From contig BLXT01007928.1 of NCBI GenBank assembly GCA_019648995.1, forward strand, positions 2,767,321 through 2,794,363: 27,043 bases of DNA. The letters are read 5' to 3'. Each line of letters opens with the position of its first letter. Position 1 is the first letter of the stretch. Source of the stretch: Plakobranchus ocellatus. Its lineage: Eukaryota; Mollusca; Gastropoda; Plakobranchidae. The notes beneath the pieces are model-generated. The model was not told where the DNA came from, searched no databases, and saw nothing but the letters and a program-made list of their open reading frames with translations. This document shows, one piece after another, positions 23,499 to 27,043 of the stretch. Position numbers and translations under genes: made by a program.

Positions 23499-24295
23499 GT
23501 TATTGTTATTATTATTATTATTATTGTTGTTGTTGTTCTTGTTCTTTTGTTGCTATTGTTTTGTTGTTTGTTTGCTTGGTTTTTGTTTATGATAGATTTA
23601 GCGCGGAAAAAACATAGACCAAGGTGCGGAAAATATTCGAAAAGATGTCTGTAGAATTAGAGCGTAGAAGTATTAGCCTTCTCAGCCTTCCAGCTTAATC
23701 TAGGCCTTTCTTAATCTTATTCTAAGTCAACATAGCATATTTTCATTCTTTTTTATAACTGTTTTAATACAAATTTCATTTTACAATACAAAAATTATGC
23801 TTGTTTCCTCTCAGTGAAAATTAAATTATTCTCTTCCTCCCGTTATATTAGCGTTACGTTCCCGAGTCCCTCTTTTGGGAAGCCGATTCAAGGGAGTTAA
23901 TAGGGCCGCACGAATACCAATTGGAGATGCTATAAAGATTGTCATAGACTTTGTCGGAGATACTTGCTCATTACTTATTCTGTCCCTCAGTGCCAAATAA
24001 CTTGCCTTAAACCCTTATTTAAGCCTACATATAGGGAAGTATTGCAAACAGCTATTAGGATTGGACTGTTTTACGGTGATATTGGCTTGTAGATGTAATC
24101 AGTTATGCAGGGTAGTTGGTGAATACAATTACAGAAAATTGAAGTGGATCATTTTTATTTTCACTCCTTTTTTGAAAACTAATATAGTGTATTCTGAGAA
24201 TTCATTGAGAGAACAAAAATTTTTTTTTTCTCATATGTTTTGGCAGAAAACCTGGAACAGTGGTCAAAAAGCTCAAGGTGGATGATTCTGGTTAA
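977..24295 (+). CDS. HCFC1: Host cell factor 1 (HCF-1) orthologue, 5'-partial, 23 exons in window
   Basis: Join: 977-1198, 1581-1668, 2157-2365, 3847-4038, 4304-4449, 4832-4865, 5541-5770, 6638-6782, 7466-7537, 10850-10977, 11456-11633, 12655-12869, 13585-13734, 14047-14148, 14947-15160, 15638-15730, 16322-17388, 18084-18579, 18757-19028, 19617-19805, 21149-21443, 21839-21899, 24247-24295. The sum is 4,847 bases: two bases of a split codon, then 1,615 codons including TAA. The product is a nuclear adaptor that links transcription factors to histone-modifying complexes. Domains by window residue: Kelch propeller 1-297 (first repeat missing upstream), SAS1N about 298-338, Thr/Ser/Pro-rich linker to about 1000, acidic processing segment 1000-1162, acidic Ala/Gln-rich region 1163-1350, fibronectin-III pair (SAS1C) 1389-1579, basic tail 1580-1615. 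The Kelch and SAS regions match human HCF-1 nearly residue for residue; the linker matches only in islands. The full length would be near 1,680, shorter than the human 2,035, mainly because the HCF-PRO repeats are absent. HCF-2 is less likely because the linker islands are HCF-1-like. Confidence 0.95.
1581..1668 (+). CDS. HCFC1: HCFC1 exon 2: Kelch repeat 3, first part
   Basis: Residues 75-104, reading [20 protein letters not shown] and then [10 protein letters not shown], almost identical to human HCF-1. The acceptor is ATTTTACAG; the donor GTTTGT is weaker than most in this gene. The junction to the next exon splits an Arg codon (AG|G). The following 488-base intron is T-rich with nothing recognised. 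Confidence 0.97.
2157..2365 (+). CDS. HCFC1: HCFC1 exon 3: Kelch repeats 3-4
   Basis: Residues 104-174. It reads [12 protein letters not shown], then [17 protein letters not shown], then [20 protein letters not shown]. The RESH and [13 protein letters not shown] segments are Kelch hallmarks in all HCF proteins. The segment between them ([13 protein letters not shown]) is lineage-specific compared with human. The donor is GTAAGG. The following intron carries a retrotransposon remnant in antisense. Confidence 0.97.
2366..3846 (+). other. Intron 3, 1,481 bases, with antisense retroelement remnant
   Basis: The first 300 bases hold a polypyrimidine TCTCTTT stretch (about 2540-2567). About 2690-3440 is a decayed non-LTR retrotransposon on the minus strand, listed separately. 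The rest, 3441-3846, has no recognised content and ends in a T-rich tract before TTTTCCAG. Confidence 0.8.
2690..3440 (-). pseudogene. Decayed non-LTR retrotransposon, reverse transcriptase C-terminal region
   Basis: On the minus strand, from 3150 downward, one frame reads [17 protein letters not shown], a stop, then [20 protein letters not shown] and ILKELN. A YG.E.W motif followed by FEM and RIPWTA..N is the typical C-terminal end of LINE reverse transcriptases. After a stop and a frame change it continues toward NIRNWLQ. Upstream on the same strand (3440-3160) a weaker [10 protein letters not shown] stretch fits the region before the motif, with stops. The FEM-to-RIPWTA spacing looks shortened by a small in-frame deletion. 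It cannot encode a working enzyme. The clade and exact ends are not resolved. Confidence 0.72.
3847..4038 (+). CDS. HCFC1: HCFC1 exon 4: Kelch repeat 5
   Basis: Residues 174-238. It reads [40 protein letters not shown] and [20 protein letters not shown]. From [10 protein letters not shown] onward it is nearly identical to human HCF-1. The acceptor is TTTTTTCCAG and the donor GTGTGG, phase 1. The next intron is 265 bases. Confidence 0.97.
4304..4449 (+). CDS. HCFC1: HCFC1 exon 5: Kelch repeat 6
   Basis: Residues 238-286. It reads [20 protein letters not shown], then [20 protein letters not shown] and GYRKAWNNQ, identical to human from PRARAGH on. The acceptor TTATAAAG is a weak AAG. It ends in phase 0 before GTGAAC. 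The following 382-base intron has nothing recognised. Confidence 0.97.
4832..4865 (+). CDS. HCFC1: HCFC1 exon 6: 34-base exon closing the propeller
   Basis: Residues 287-298, [11 protein letters not shown] plus one base (human VCCKDLWYLET). It closes the last Kelch blade. It is short but certain: the phases on both sides fit (0 in, 1 out), the acceptor is TTTCTTTTCAG and the donor GTAACT. The following 675-base intron contains only AT-rich sequence. Confidence 0.95.
5541..5770 (+). CDS. HCFC1: HCFC1 exon 7: SAS1N and start of linker
   Basis: Residues 298-374. The first half, [20 protein letters not shown] then [20 protein letters not shown], is the SAS1N self-association element, which in human HCF-1 completes a fibronectin-III fold with the C-terminal SAS1C and holds the two cleaved halves together. 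The second half turns into a Thr/Ala/Pro-rich linker ([18 protein letters not shown]). It ends in phase 0 before GTACAT. The following 867-base intron contains a direct-repeat-flanked segment. Confidence 0.96.
5862..6443. repeat. Segment flanked by an 18-bp direct repeat, possible insertion
   Basis: The 18-mer AAAAAATGTGATACATTT occurs at 5862-5879 and again at 6426-6443. The 546 bases between are A-rich on the + strand, unlike the T-rich introns around them, and end in CCCAC followed by a run of A. This is the pattern of a LINE- or SINE-type insertion with a target-site duplication. No protein motif or clear Pol III box was found inside, so the identity is open. Confidence 0.4.
6638..6782 (+). 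CDS. HCFC1: HCFC1 exon 8: linker
   Basis: Residues 375-423, Thr/Val/Pro/Gln-rich ([20 protein letters not shown], then [20 protein letters not shown]). There is no folded domain. It belongs to the linker by frame continuity and composition; I saw no firm human counterpart. The acceptor is ATTTTTTAG and the donor GTTAGT, phase 1. The 683-base intron after it is T-rich with nothing recognised. Confidence 0.9.
7466..7537 (+). CDS. HCFC1: HCFC1 exon 9: linker, 72 bases
   Basis: Residues 423-447, [20 protein letters not shown] then QMIR. Both junctions are phase 1 and the length is a multiple of three, so it could be skipped without breaking the frame. The acceptor is CACTACTAG and the donor GTAGAA. 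It is assigned by frame, composition and splice signals. Confidence 0.82.
8489..9000 (+). pseudogene. Decayed non-LTR retrotransposon, reverse transcriptase 3' end
   Basis: The first frame (8489-8722) reads [20 protein letters not shown], then [21 protein letters not shown] shift gives HITNEQVHQ and later MKKRKL. A second shift gives [12 protein letters not shown] and GTAEEGR, then DNIP, then [11 protein letters not shown]. The order ETRCYR, TNE.V, VKRRKL-like, YGHV.R-like, GT..GGR-like, EW-like, KW.KLV is the characteristic C-terminal tail of LINE ORF2 proteins in many marine invertebrates. At least three frameshifts and several stops make it dead. It is from a different subfamily and in the opposite orientation to the remnant at 2690-3440. 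Confidence 0.82.
9595..9605 (+). repeat. G11 homopolymer directly after a T run
   Basis: Eleven G follow a T run within intron 9. It belongs with two other G runs at 17651-17661 and 17968-17980. Confidence 0.9.
10850..10977 (+). CDS. HCFC1: HCFC1 exon 10: linker
   Basis: Residues 447-489, [20 protein letters not shown], then [20 protein letters not shown] and TVT. The acceptor is TATTGGCAG. The donor is GTGAGA at 10978; reading past it meets TAA within two codons, which fixes the exon end and gives phase 0. The following 478-base intron ends in a (TA)n tract (about 11417-11431) and a T run. Confidence 0.9.
11456..11633 (+). CDS. HCFC1: HCFC1 exon 11: linker with conserved Ala block
   Basis: Residues 490-549. 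It starts [20 protein letters not shown] then [15 protein letters not shown]. The [17 protein letters not shown] block (11480-11521 for [14 protein letters not shown]) matches human HCF-1 almost exactly although the surrounding linker has drifted. The acceptor is GTAACAG, the donor GTCAGT, phase 1. Confidence 0.96.
11634..12654 (+). other. Intron 11, 1,021 bases
   Basis: It is mostly T-rich. The part at 12200-12400 has higher GC than its surroundings and reads open on the minus strand (12143-12454), but that frame has no recognised motif. It may be old repeat sequence; I cannot identify it. Confidence 0.6.
12655..12869 (+). CDS. HCFC1: HCFC1 exon 12: linker
   Basis: Residues 549-620, [20 protein letters not shown], then [20 protein letters not shown] and [14 protein letters not shown]. 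The IITVHK.G segment matches human PIITVHKSGTV. The acceptor is TTATCAG and the donor GTGAGT, phase 0. The following 715-base intron holds a GT microsatellite and little else. Confidence 0.95.
13503..13521. repeat. (GT)n microsatellite in intron 12
   Basis: About nine GT units in a row, roughly 65 bases upstream of the exon 13 acceptor. Confidence 0.95.
13585..13734 (+). CDS. HCFC1: HCFC1 exon 13: linker with PTILGISSV island
   Basis: Residues 621-670, [20 protein letters not shown] then [15 protein letters not shown]. It aligns with human KGPLPAGTILKLVTSADG and [13 protein letters not shown], so it is an orthologous linker island. Its length is a multiple of three with phase 0 at both ends. 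The acceptor is TTTTTCCAG, the donor GTCAGT. The next intron is 312 bases, T-rich, with nothing recognised. Confidence 0.96.
14047..14148 (+). CDS. HCFC1: HCFC1 exon 14: linker, tandem CAGCAG acceptor
   Basis: Residues 671-704, [20 protein letters not shown] then [14 protein letters not shown], aligning with human TTTIIKTIPMSAIITQ. It is a symmetric exon (phase 0 on both sides, 102 bases). The acceptor is the tandem CAGCAG, so use of the second AG at 14047-14049 would drop one Gln. The donor is GTGAGA. Confidence 0.94.
14149..14946 (+). other. Intron 14, 798 bases, with T36 run
   Basis: It contains an uninterrupted run of about 36 T at 14384-14419, the longest homopolymer in the window, which on the minus strand could be the poly(A) tail of an old retroposon. 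Sequence on either side shows no recognisable element. The rest is ordinary AT-rich intron. Confidence 0.7.
14947..15160 (+). CDS. HCFC1: HCFC1 exon 15: linker with KIIT.VPK island
   Basis: Residues 705-776, [20 protein letters not shown], then [20 protein letters not shown] and [13 protein letters not shown]. It aligns with human APAKIITAVPKIATG and the following TQVVLKGAP. The acceptor is ATTTCCAG, the donor GTAAGT, phase 1. The next intron (477 bases) has nothing recognised. Confidence 0.95.
15638..15730 (+). CDS. HCFC1: HCFC1 exon 16: linker, 93 bases
   Basis: Residues 776-807, [20 protein letters not shown] then [11 protein letters not shown]. Both ends are phase 1 and the length is a multiple of three, so it is skippable in frame. 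The acceptor is TTTGTGTAG and the donor GTAAGC. The next intron (591 bases) is AT-rich with nothing recognised. Confidence 0.93.
16322..17388 (+). CDS. HCFC1: HCFC1 exon 17: end of linker and acidic processing segment
   Basis: Residues 807-1162, the largest exon. The first 580 bases continue the Val/Thr/Ala/Gly-rich linker ([29 protein letters not shown]). At residue 1002 it turns acidic and carries [14 protein letters not shown] short AT-rich K/Y/F-containing stretch follows ([20 protein letters not shown]) that includes PDHMY, then [16 protein letters not shown], then a long Glu/Gln/Gly acidic run ([14 protein letters not shown]). The acceptor is TCTCTCTCTAAAG at 16321; an upstream CAG at 16247-16249 would give an immediate stop. 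The donor is GTAAGG, phase 0. The following 695-base intron contains two G runs only. Confidence 0.95.
16903..16938 (+). other. Taspase1-type cleavage site 1 ([12 protein letters not shown])
   Basis: Q-F-D-G with acidic residues downstream fits the Taspase1 rule Q-[FILV]-D/G followed by acidic positions, as known for MLL, TFIIA alpha-beta and Drosophila HCF. The scissile bond would lie between Asp1004 and Gly1005, at bases 16914/16915. Spacing of the acidic residues is closer to the TFIIA site (GTGD) than to MLL (GADD, GVDD). Confidence 0.75.
17065..17076 (+). other. D-H-M-Y tetrapeptide, HCF-binding-motif-like
   Basis: Residues 1055-1058 read D-H-M-Y inside [15 protein letters not shown]-x-Y is the established tetrapeptide by which VP16, LZIP/CREB3, E2F1 and others bind the HCF-1 Kelch propeller. 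Here it sits in HCF-1 itself, between the two Taspase1-type sites. That it binds the propeller is inference. Confidence 0.45.
17122..17148 (+). other. Taspase1-type cleavage site 2 (PQFD/GAGDD)
   Basis: A second Q-F-D-G with A-G-D-D after it lies 73 residues downstream of the first. The cut would fall between Asp1077 and Gly1078 (bases 17133/17134). It fits the rule better than site 1 because two Asp follow. Cleavage here would leave an N half with Kelch and SAS1N and a C half with SAS1C and the nuclear signal. Confidence 0.82.
17651..17661 (+). repeat. G11 homopolymer in intron 17
   Basis: Eleven G directly follow a T run, the same arrangement as the run at 9595. Confidence 0.9.
17968..17980 (+). 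repeat. G13 homopolymer in intron 17
   Basis: Thirteen consecutive G about 100 bases upstream of the exon 18 acceptor. Its length may be uncertain because such runs are hard to sequence. Confidence 0.9.
18084..18579 (+). CDS. HCFC1: HCFC1 exon 18: acidic Ala/Gln-rich region
   Basis: Residues 1163-1328. It is rich in Glu, Ala, Gln and Asp ([40 protein letters not shown]) and has likely helical segments. Its composition and position fit the acidic activation region of human HCF-1, including a MDT motif (AMDTQEDAQ; human PMDTSEAA). [20 protein letters not shown] lies near the end. The acceptor is GTATTCCAG, the donor GTAAGA, phase 1. Confidence 0.95.
18757..19028 (+). CDS. HCFC1: HCFC1 exon 19: start of SAS1C fibronectin-III pair
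   Basis: Residues 1328-1418. A variable stretch ([20 protein letters not shown]) is followed by [20 protein letters not shown] then [12 protein letters not shown], which matches human [22 protein letters not shown]. That is the first strand set of SAS1C. The acceptor is CCTTCACAG, the donor GTAAGA, phase 0. The next intron (588 bases) is ordinary AT-rich sequence. Confidence 0.96.
19617..19805 (+). CDS. HCFC1: HCFC1 exon 20: fibronectin-III repeat
   Basis: Residues 1419-1481. It reads [40 protein letters not shown] and [16 protein letters not shown], identical to human over most of [24 protein letters not shown]. The Y.FRV...N..G.G..S pattern is the classical fibronectin-III F-G strand signature. 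Phase 0 both ends; acceptor TTTCCCAG, donor GTGAGA. Confidence 0.98.
20415..20432. repeat. 18-base perfect palindrome
   Basis: TTGGTATTTAAATACCAA is its own reverse complement. AAATTGTG occurs just before it (20401-20408) and again just after it (20433-20440), so the palindrome sits between short direct repeats. Confidence 0.85.
20608..20619 (+). promoter_or_regulatory. NRF1-type binding site in intron 20
   Basis: CGCGCATGCGCA fits YGCGCAYGCGCR at all twelve positions, the consensus for the conserved metazoan factor NRF1 (relatives: Drosophila ewg, sea urchin P3A2). Such a GC-rich string stands out in this AT-rich intron. Whether it works in the host gene or belongs to an inserted element is unknown. 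Confidence 0.4.
21149..21443 (+). CDS. HCFC1: HCFC1 exon 21: second fibronectin-III repeat
   Basis: Residues 1482-1580, [80 protein letters not shown] and [12 protein letters not shown]. The last part is identical to human HCF-1 from [10 protein letters not shown] to RWLQ. It completes SAS1C. The acceptor is TTTAACCAG, the donor GTAATC, phase 1. The following 395-base intron is T-rich. Confidence 0.98.
21839..21899 (+). CDS. HCFC1: HCFC1 exon 22: C-terminal tail, first half
   Basis: Residues 1580-1600, [20 protein letters not shown] plus two bases of a split Val. The donor GTAAGT at 21900 directly overlaps an in-frame stop: unspliced, the frame reads GTG TAA and ends. The short exon is supported by its acceptor (TCTTATAG), its phase (1 in, 2 out) and the fit to the human basic tail. 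Confidence 0.9.
21900..24246 (+). other. Last intron, 2,347 bases
   Basis: It contains AATAAA hexamers at 22604, 22741 and 23443, a long (TTA)n array, and several T runs. Apart from these, no coding or RNA feature was recognised, including the slightly more GC-rich piece at 23850-23960. If polyadenylated inside, transcripts would end the protein at the stop overlapping the donor. Confidence 0.8.
23457..23538. repeat. (TTA/TTG)n trinucleotide microsatellite
   Basis: About 24 units of ATT with interspersed GTT, turning to TTG at the end. The array produces long open frames of repeated Tyr or Asn codons that are not genes. Confidence 0.95.
24247..24295 (+). CDS. HCFC1: HCFC1 exon 23: terminal exon with stop
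   Basis: One base completes the split Val, then [15 protein letters not shown] and TAA at 24293-24295. The acceptor is ATGTTTTGGCAG. The ending resembles the human tail SAPKKSKADGQ in length and charge. This exon makes the whole joined frame come out exactly, which supports it despite its small size. Confidence 0.88.
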
Positions 24296-24313
24296 ACCTG
24301 CAATGGGATATTC

Positions 24314-24321
24314 TGTACATA
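24314..24321 (+). promoter_or_regulatory. Pumilio-type site in the 3' UTR
   Basis: TGTACATA fits the Pumilio recognition element UGUANAUA exactly, 19 bases after the stop and within even the shortest predicted 3' UTR. Further exact matches lie at 25667, 25837, 26170 and 26488. Confidence 0.4.
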
Positions 24322-24414
24322 CAAGATACATCAATTTCCAAGACCAAGAAATGTTAATATGTTGCATCCATATTGAATGCCCACTCTTCCCCTACTCTTA
24401 TGCTAGAATTTAAA

Positions 24415-24420
24415 AATAAA
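24415..24420 (+). terminator. Proximal poly(A) signal AATAAA
   Basis: The canonical hexamer lies 120 bases after the stop and is followed within about 30 bases by a GT-rich stretch (GTATGTTCTTGTATGTTTT), the usual downstream element. This is the best candidate for the transcript end. Confidence 0.7.
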
Positions 24421-24669
24421 AATGTTTTAACAATTCAATTCTCAAGTATGTTCTTGTATGTTTTACCTTTTTTTCATTTGATTCTTTCTTAAATTGCTAA
24501 TTTTTTTTTTCTAGTTTTTATAGAAAATAGATGGGTTTTTTTTTTAATTATTTGAACTGTCTTATAGTGGTTAATGTTTATAGGGAAAGTTATCACCATA
24601 AAAAAGTTTGATCTTTTGCAAATTGGCATGTTACAGCATGGCTTTAAACTAATTGTGTCAAAAGATGAA

Positions 24670-24675
24670 AATAAA
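24670..24675 (+). terminator. Second poly(A) signal AATAAA
   Basis: The canonical hexamer is followed by TTTGCACATTGTTGCAC. It could give a UTR of about 400 bases. Confidence 0.4.
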
Positions 24676-25042
24676 GTTTCATCATAGTTTGCACATTGTT
24701 GCACAAGTATTTCATTGGCTTAAATTTGAAAAAAAAATTTCCTCCAAAATTGGAAATGGTTACTTTAGGCAAATGATTCTTTTTGTAACAGCAATTAAAT
24801 ATCCAATATACTTCGTTTGGATTTGTTTGTTTTTATTGTACGTGTGCAATTTTTATTTTCATTTTGCACTTAGTTTAGCAAGTTGCACATATTAACGTCT
24901 CATTCTGATGCATGTGCTTCTGTTGAACAATTTTTATTGATTCAGGAGACTTCATTCTTAAAGTTTATTCAATCGATACCGTTTCGCACTATGCTGATAC
25001 AAACAAGCGCTTTTTGGTGTGCTGTACAGAAGGATATACAGT

Positions 25043-25048
25043 AATAAA
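25043..25048 (+). terminator. Third poly(A) signal AATAAA
   Basis: The canonical hexamer is followed by a T/G-rich stretch (CTTTTGAGCAATTGTTCC). It is a candidate for a longer UTR form. Confidence 0.35.
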
Positions 25049-27043
25049 ATCCTTTTGAGCAATTGTTCCATTGGTTCAAGTTTTATCATCCTGTCATAAG
25101 TGTTACAGACAAATATCATCATTATGTTCGTGTTTTATTTTAAGTAATTCGTCATGTTTATTCTTCATTTAGTACATCTAGGCTTTTAGTAAAAATTCTT
25201 GTTTATGATTGAAGTGTCTTGTATATTTATGTGAAAACCTGTTGTTGAAAATTTGTTGAATTCATAGCATGTTATTTTATATGAAGCTGATTACTTTTTC
25301 ACAGACCATTGGATAAAAGTGAGGTGGCTGGATGAGTCGTTTTCATCATTAGGATGAGAAAAGAATGTACAGTTATAGTCTGAATTGTATGTTAAACCAT
25401 CTTAATGCTTCCATGTCATGGTTTATATGTCTGTATGTAGACTCATCTTGTCCGCTTTAGCTTACCCAATTCCATTGCATTGTATTGCATATGAATTTTT
25501 AAACAATCATATTTTATGTTGCTTCTTGTTGCCTTTTAGTTTATGATATTAAGTGTTTTTTCTCTATAAGAACCTGAACAAGTCTCTAATTTTTAAATCT
25601 TGCACTGCATAGTCAAACATTTTTGTTAACCAATTTTAATATTGGGGCATTCAGTTTATAAAGCCTTGTATATAGTGACAAATATGGTGTTTAATCAAAT
25701 ATTTACAATCCTCTCTTGTATGAAAGTGCCATTCAAGGCTGTCCCAACTGTTAGATTTGACTGAGACCATATCCCAAAGTTCTTTTTTTTTTTTTTCTTT
25801 ACACACATATAGCAACAACATTGTTTTAAATCCTTATGTATATAATGTACAAAAAATCCTTCAAATCCTTTTTTCAAACTTATTTGCTTTATTTGATTAT
25901 TTATTATGTGCTTAAATTATTTTCCATTAGTGGACTTTGGCATATGAGTATATCATCGAATGGGTAGTACTTATATGATTATGACCATGCATATATCATA
26001 AAAATCTAATTGCAATCCTGATCTAATTTGTTCATAAAAAAGCTGATTTTCATTTACTGTTTAGGGCACAAGATGCAGTAAGTAGTCCATTGTGGCACAG
26101 GCAAATACTAGTACTCTGAGGTAAACATTATTGCTCATGCACAGTGGCTAAAAAGTTTTAATTTGCCAATGTATATATTGAGAAGATTAATTTTTTTTTT
26201 AATTAAACAAACGTTTAATTGTTTAAATGAGACCTTGTTGTCATTACATTGTGACTCTAAAGTAAAGACTTATTTTCTTTTTACTTCAATTTCACATAAT
26301 TAGAAGTTTTAAAATAAATTATGGTAATATTATGTCATTCATGTGTTGAAATAAGTAGGTTAATTACTTCATCATAGCTAGGTTCTAGGTTCAACTTTTT
26401 TTGCAAAGCTGATTCATTTTTTTAATAAGTCTTTTTTTTTTTTGTTTTTGTGTTGTTTTGTTTTGTGGTTTGTTTGTTTGTTTTTTTTGTAAATAATTCT
26501 CTGTGTTGTGAATAAGGCCCATTATTATGCTCATTAACTTCATTGATTGTTTGTTTGATATGGTTTTGGAATATATCTTGCCTTGCATATGGTCTCAAGA
26601 CCAGTTCAGATTAATTGGAAGCCAAGTTGTGAACATTTCAATCAACCATTGGTTCAGCTGCAGGCTGCTATCAAGCATCTCAGTAATAGGGGAACTGGTT
26701 AACATGCACAAATTTTTTGCCAGGATATTGGATTCCAATTTTTTGGCGGGAGCAAAAAACAAAGTGTAAATTTCATTTTTCTCAAAATTGTTACATCCAA
26801 CTTATTAGGCCTGGTCTTGAGAGAGATCTATTCTTTTGCTTATTTTTGCCGATTTTTTTTTGTTTTGTTTTTAAGTCCAGTGATTAGCACAATGCTTTCA
26901 TGTTCTATGTTCATTTTCTTCCCTGAACATTGTCTTATATTATGATTACATATTTTTTTTTCAACTTTTAAAAATTATGGTTGTTTTTCCTGTTTTGCAA
27001 TGGTTGCAATCAATGTATTTGATCACAGTAGAATGTATGTTTT

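Larger units (their letters stand above)
21868..24277 (+). other. Split basic nuclear localisation signal across the last junction
   Basis: The first basic cluster, K..KRH (residues 1590-1595), is in exon 22 and the second, VVKKLKV (residues 1605-1611), in exon 23, separated by about twelve residues. This fits the bipartite pattern. Human HCF-1 ends in a comparable basic tail (KRP...APKKSKADGQ) that acts as its nuclear signal. Confidence 0.7.
24296..27043 (+). other. 3' UTR and downstream flank, no further gene
   Basis: The 3' UTR begins after the stop. A first poly(A) signal at 24415 would give a UTR of about 130-140 bases; others at 24670, 25043 and 26313 allow longer forms. The open frames beyond (for example 26527-26769) have no recognisable motif and intron-like composition. 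Nothing else could be supported. Confidence 0.75.

Noticed and set aside
23429-23617. Open frame with long Tyr run
   Set aside because: Direct translation of the TTA microsatellite.
26527-26769. 80-codon open frame downstream of HCFC1
   Set aside because: No motif, no splice or promoter context, composition like the flanking sequence.

Overview
The window is one animal nuclear gene, read on the + strand: an invertebrate orthologue of host cell factor 1 (HCF-1, HCFC1). Long AT-rich, T-rich introns with GT..AG borders, microsatellites and decayed retrotransposon pieces mark it as metazoan. The lack of vertebrate HCF-PRO repeats and the presence of Taspase1-type sites point to an invertebrate. 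The retrotransposon remnants resemble types I associate with marine invertebrates such as molluscs, cnidarians and echinoderms, but I cannot name the phylum.

I could join 23 coding exons (977-24295) by hand. All borders are GT..AG, the phases agree at every junction, and the joined reading frame stays open for 1,614 complete codons plus one split codon to a TAA at 24293-24295. Aligned to human HCF-1, about 64 N-terminal residues (first Kelch repeat) lie upstream of base 1, so the full protein should be near 1,680 residues. Residue numbers below count from the split first codon of the window.

Layout: 1-976, intron; 977-4865, exons 1-6, the rest of the Kelch propeller; 5541-5770, the SAS1N self-association strand plus the start of a Thr/Ser/Pro-rich linker; 6638-16900, linker exons with islands shared with human HCF-1; 16903-17388, an acidic processing segment with two Taspase1-type QFD/G sites on either side of a D-H-x-Y motif; 18084-18579, an acidic Ala/Gln-rich region; 18757-21443, the SAS1C fibronectin-type-III pair; 21839-24295, a small C-terminal tail with a split basic nuclear localisation signal; 24296-27043, 3' UTR and flank.

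The parts fit one story. HCF-1 is a chromatin adaptor whose Kelch propeller binds D/E-H-x-Y proteins, which is cut into N and C halves that stay together through SAS1N-SAS1C pairing. Vertebrates cut it with OGT at HCF-PRO repeats; this gene has none and instead carries Taspase1-like sites, as known for Drosophila HCF. The least expected features are the D-H-M-Y motif between the two cleavage sites, a possible in-frame 102-base exitron that would remove it, and a last-intron donor that overlaps a stop codon and would separate the two halves of the nuclear signal. No second gene, tRNA, rRNA or CRISPR array was seen.
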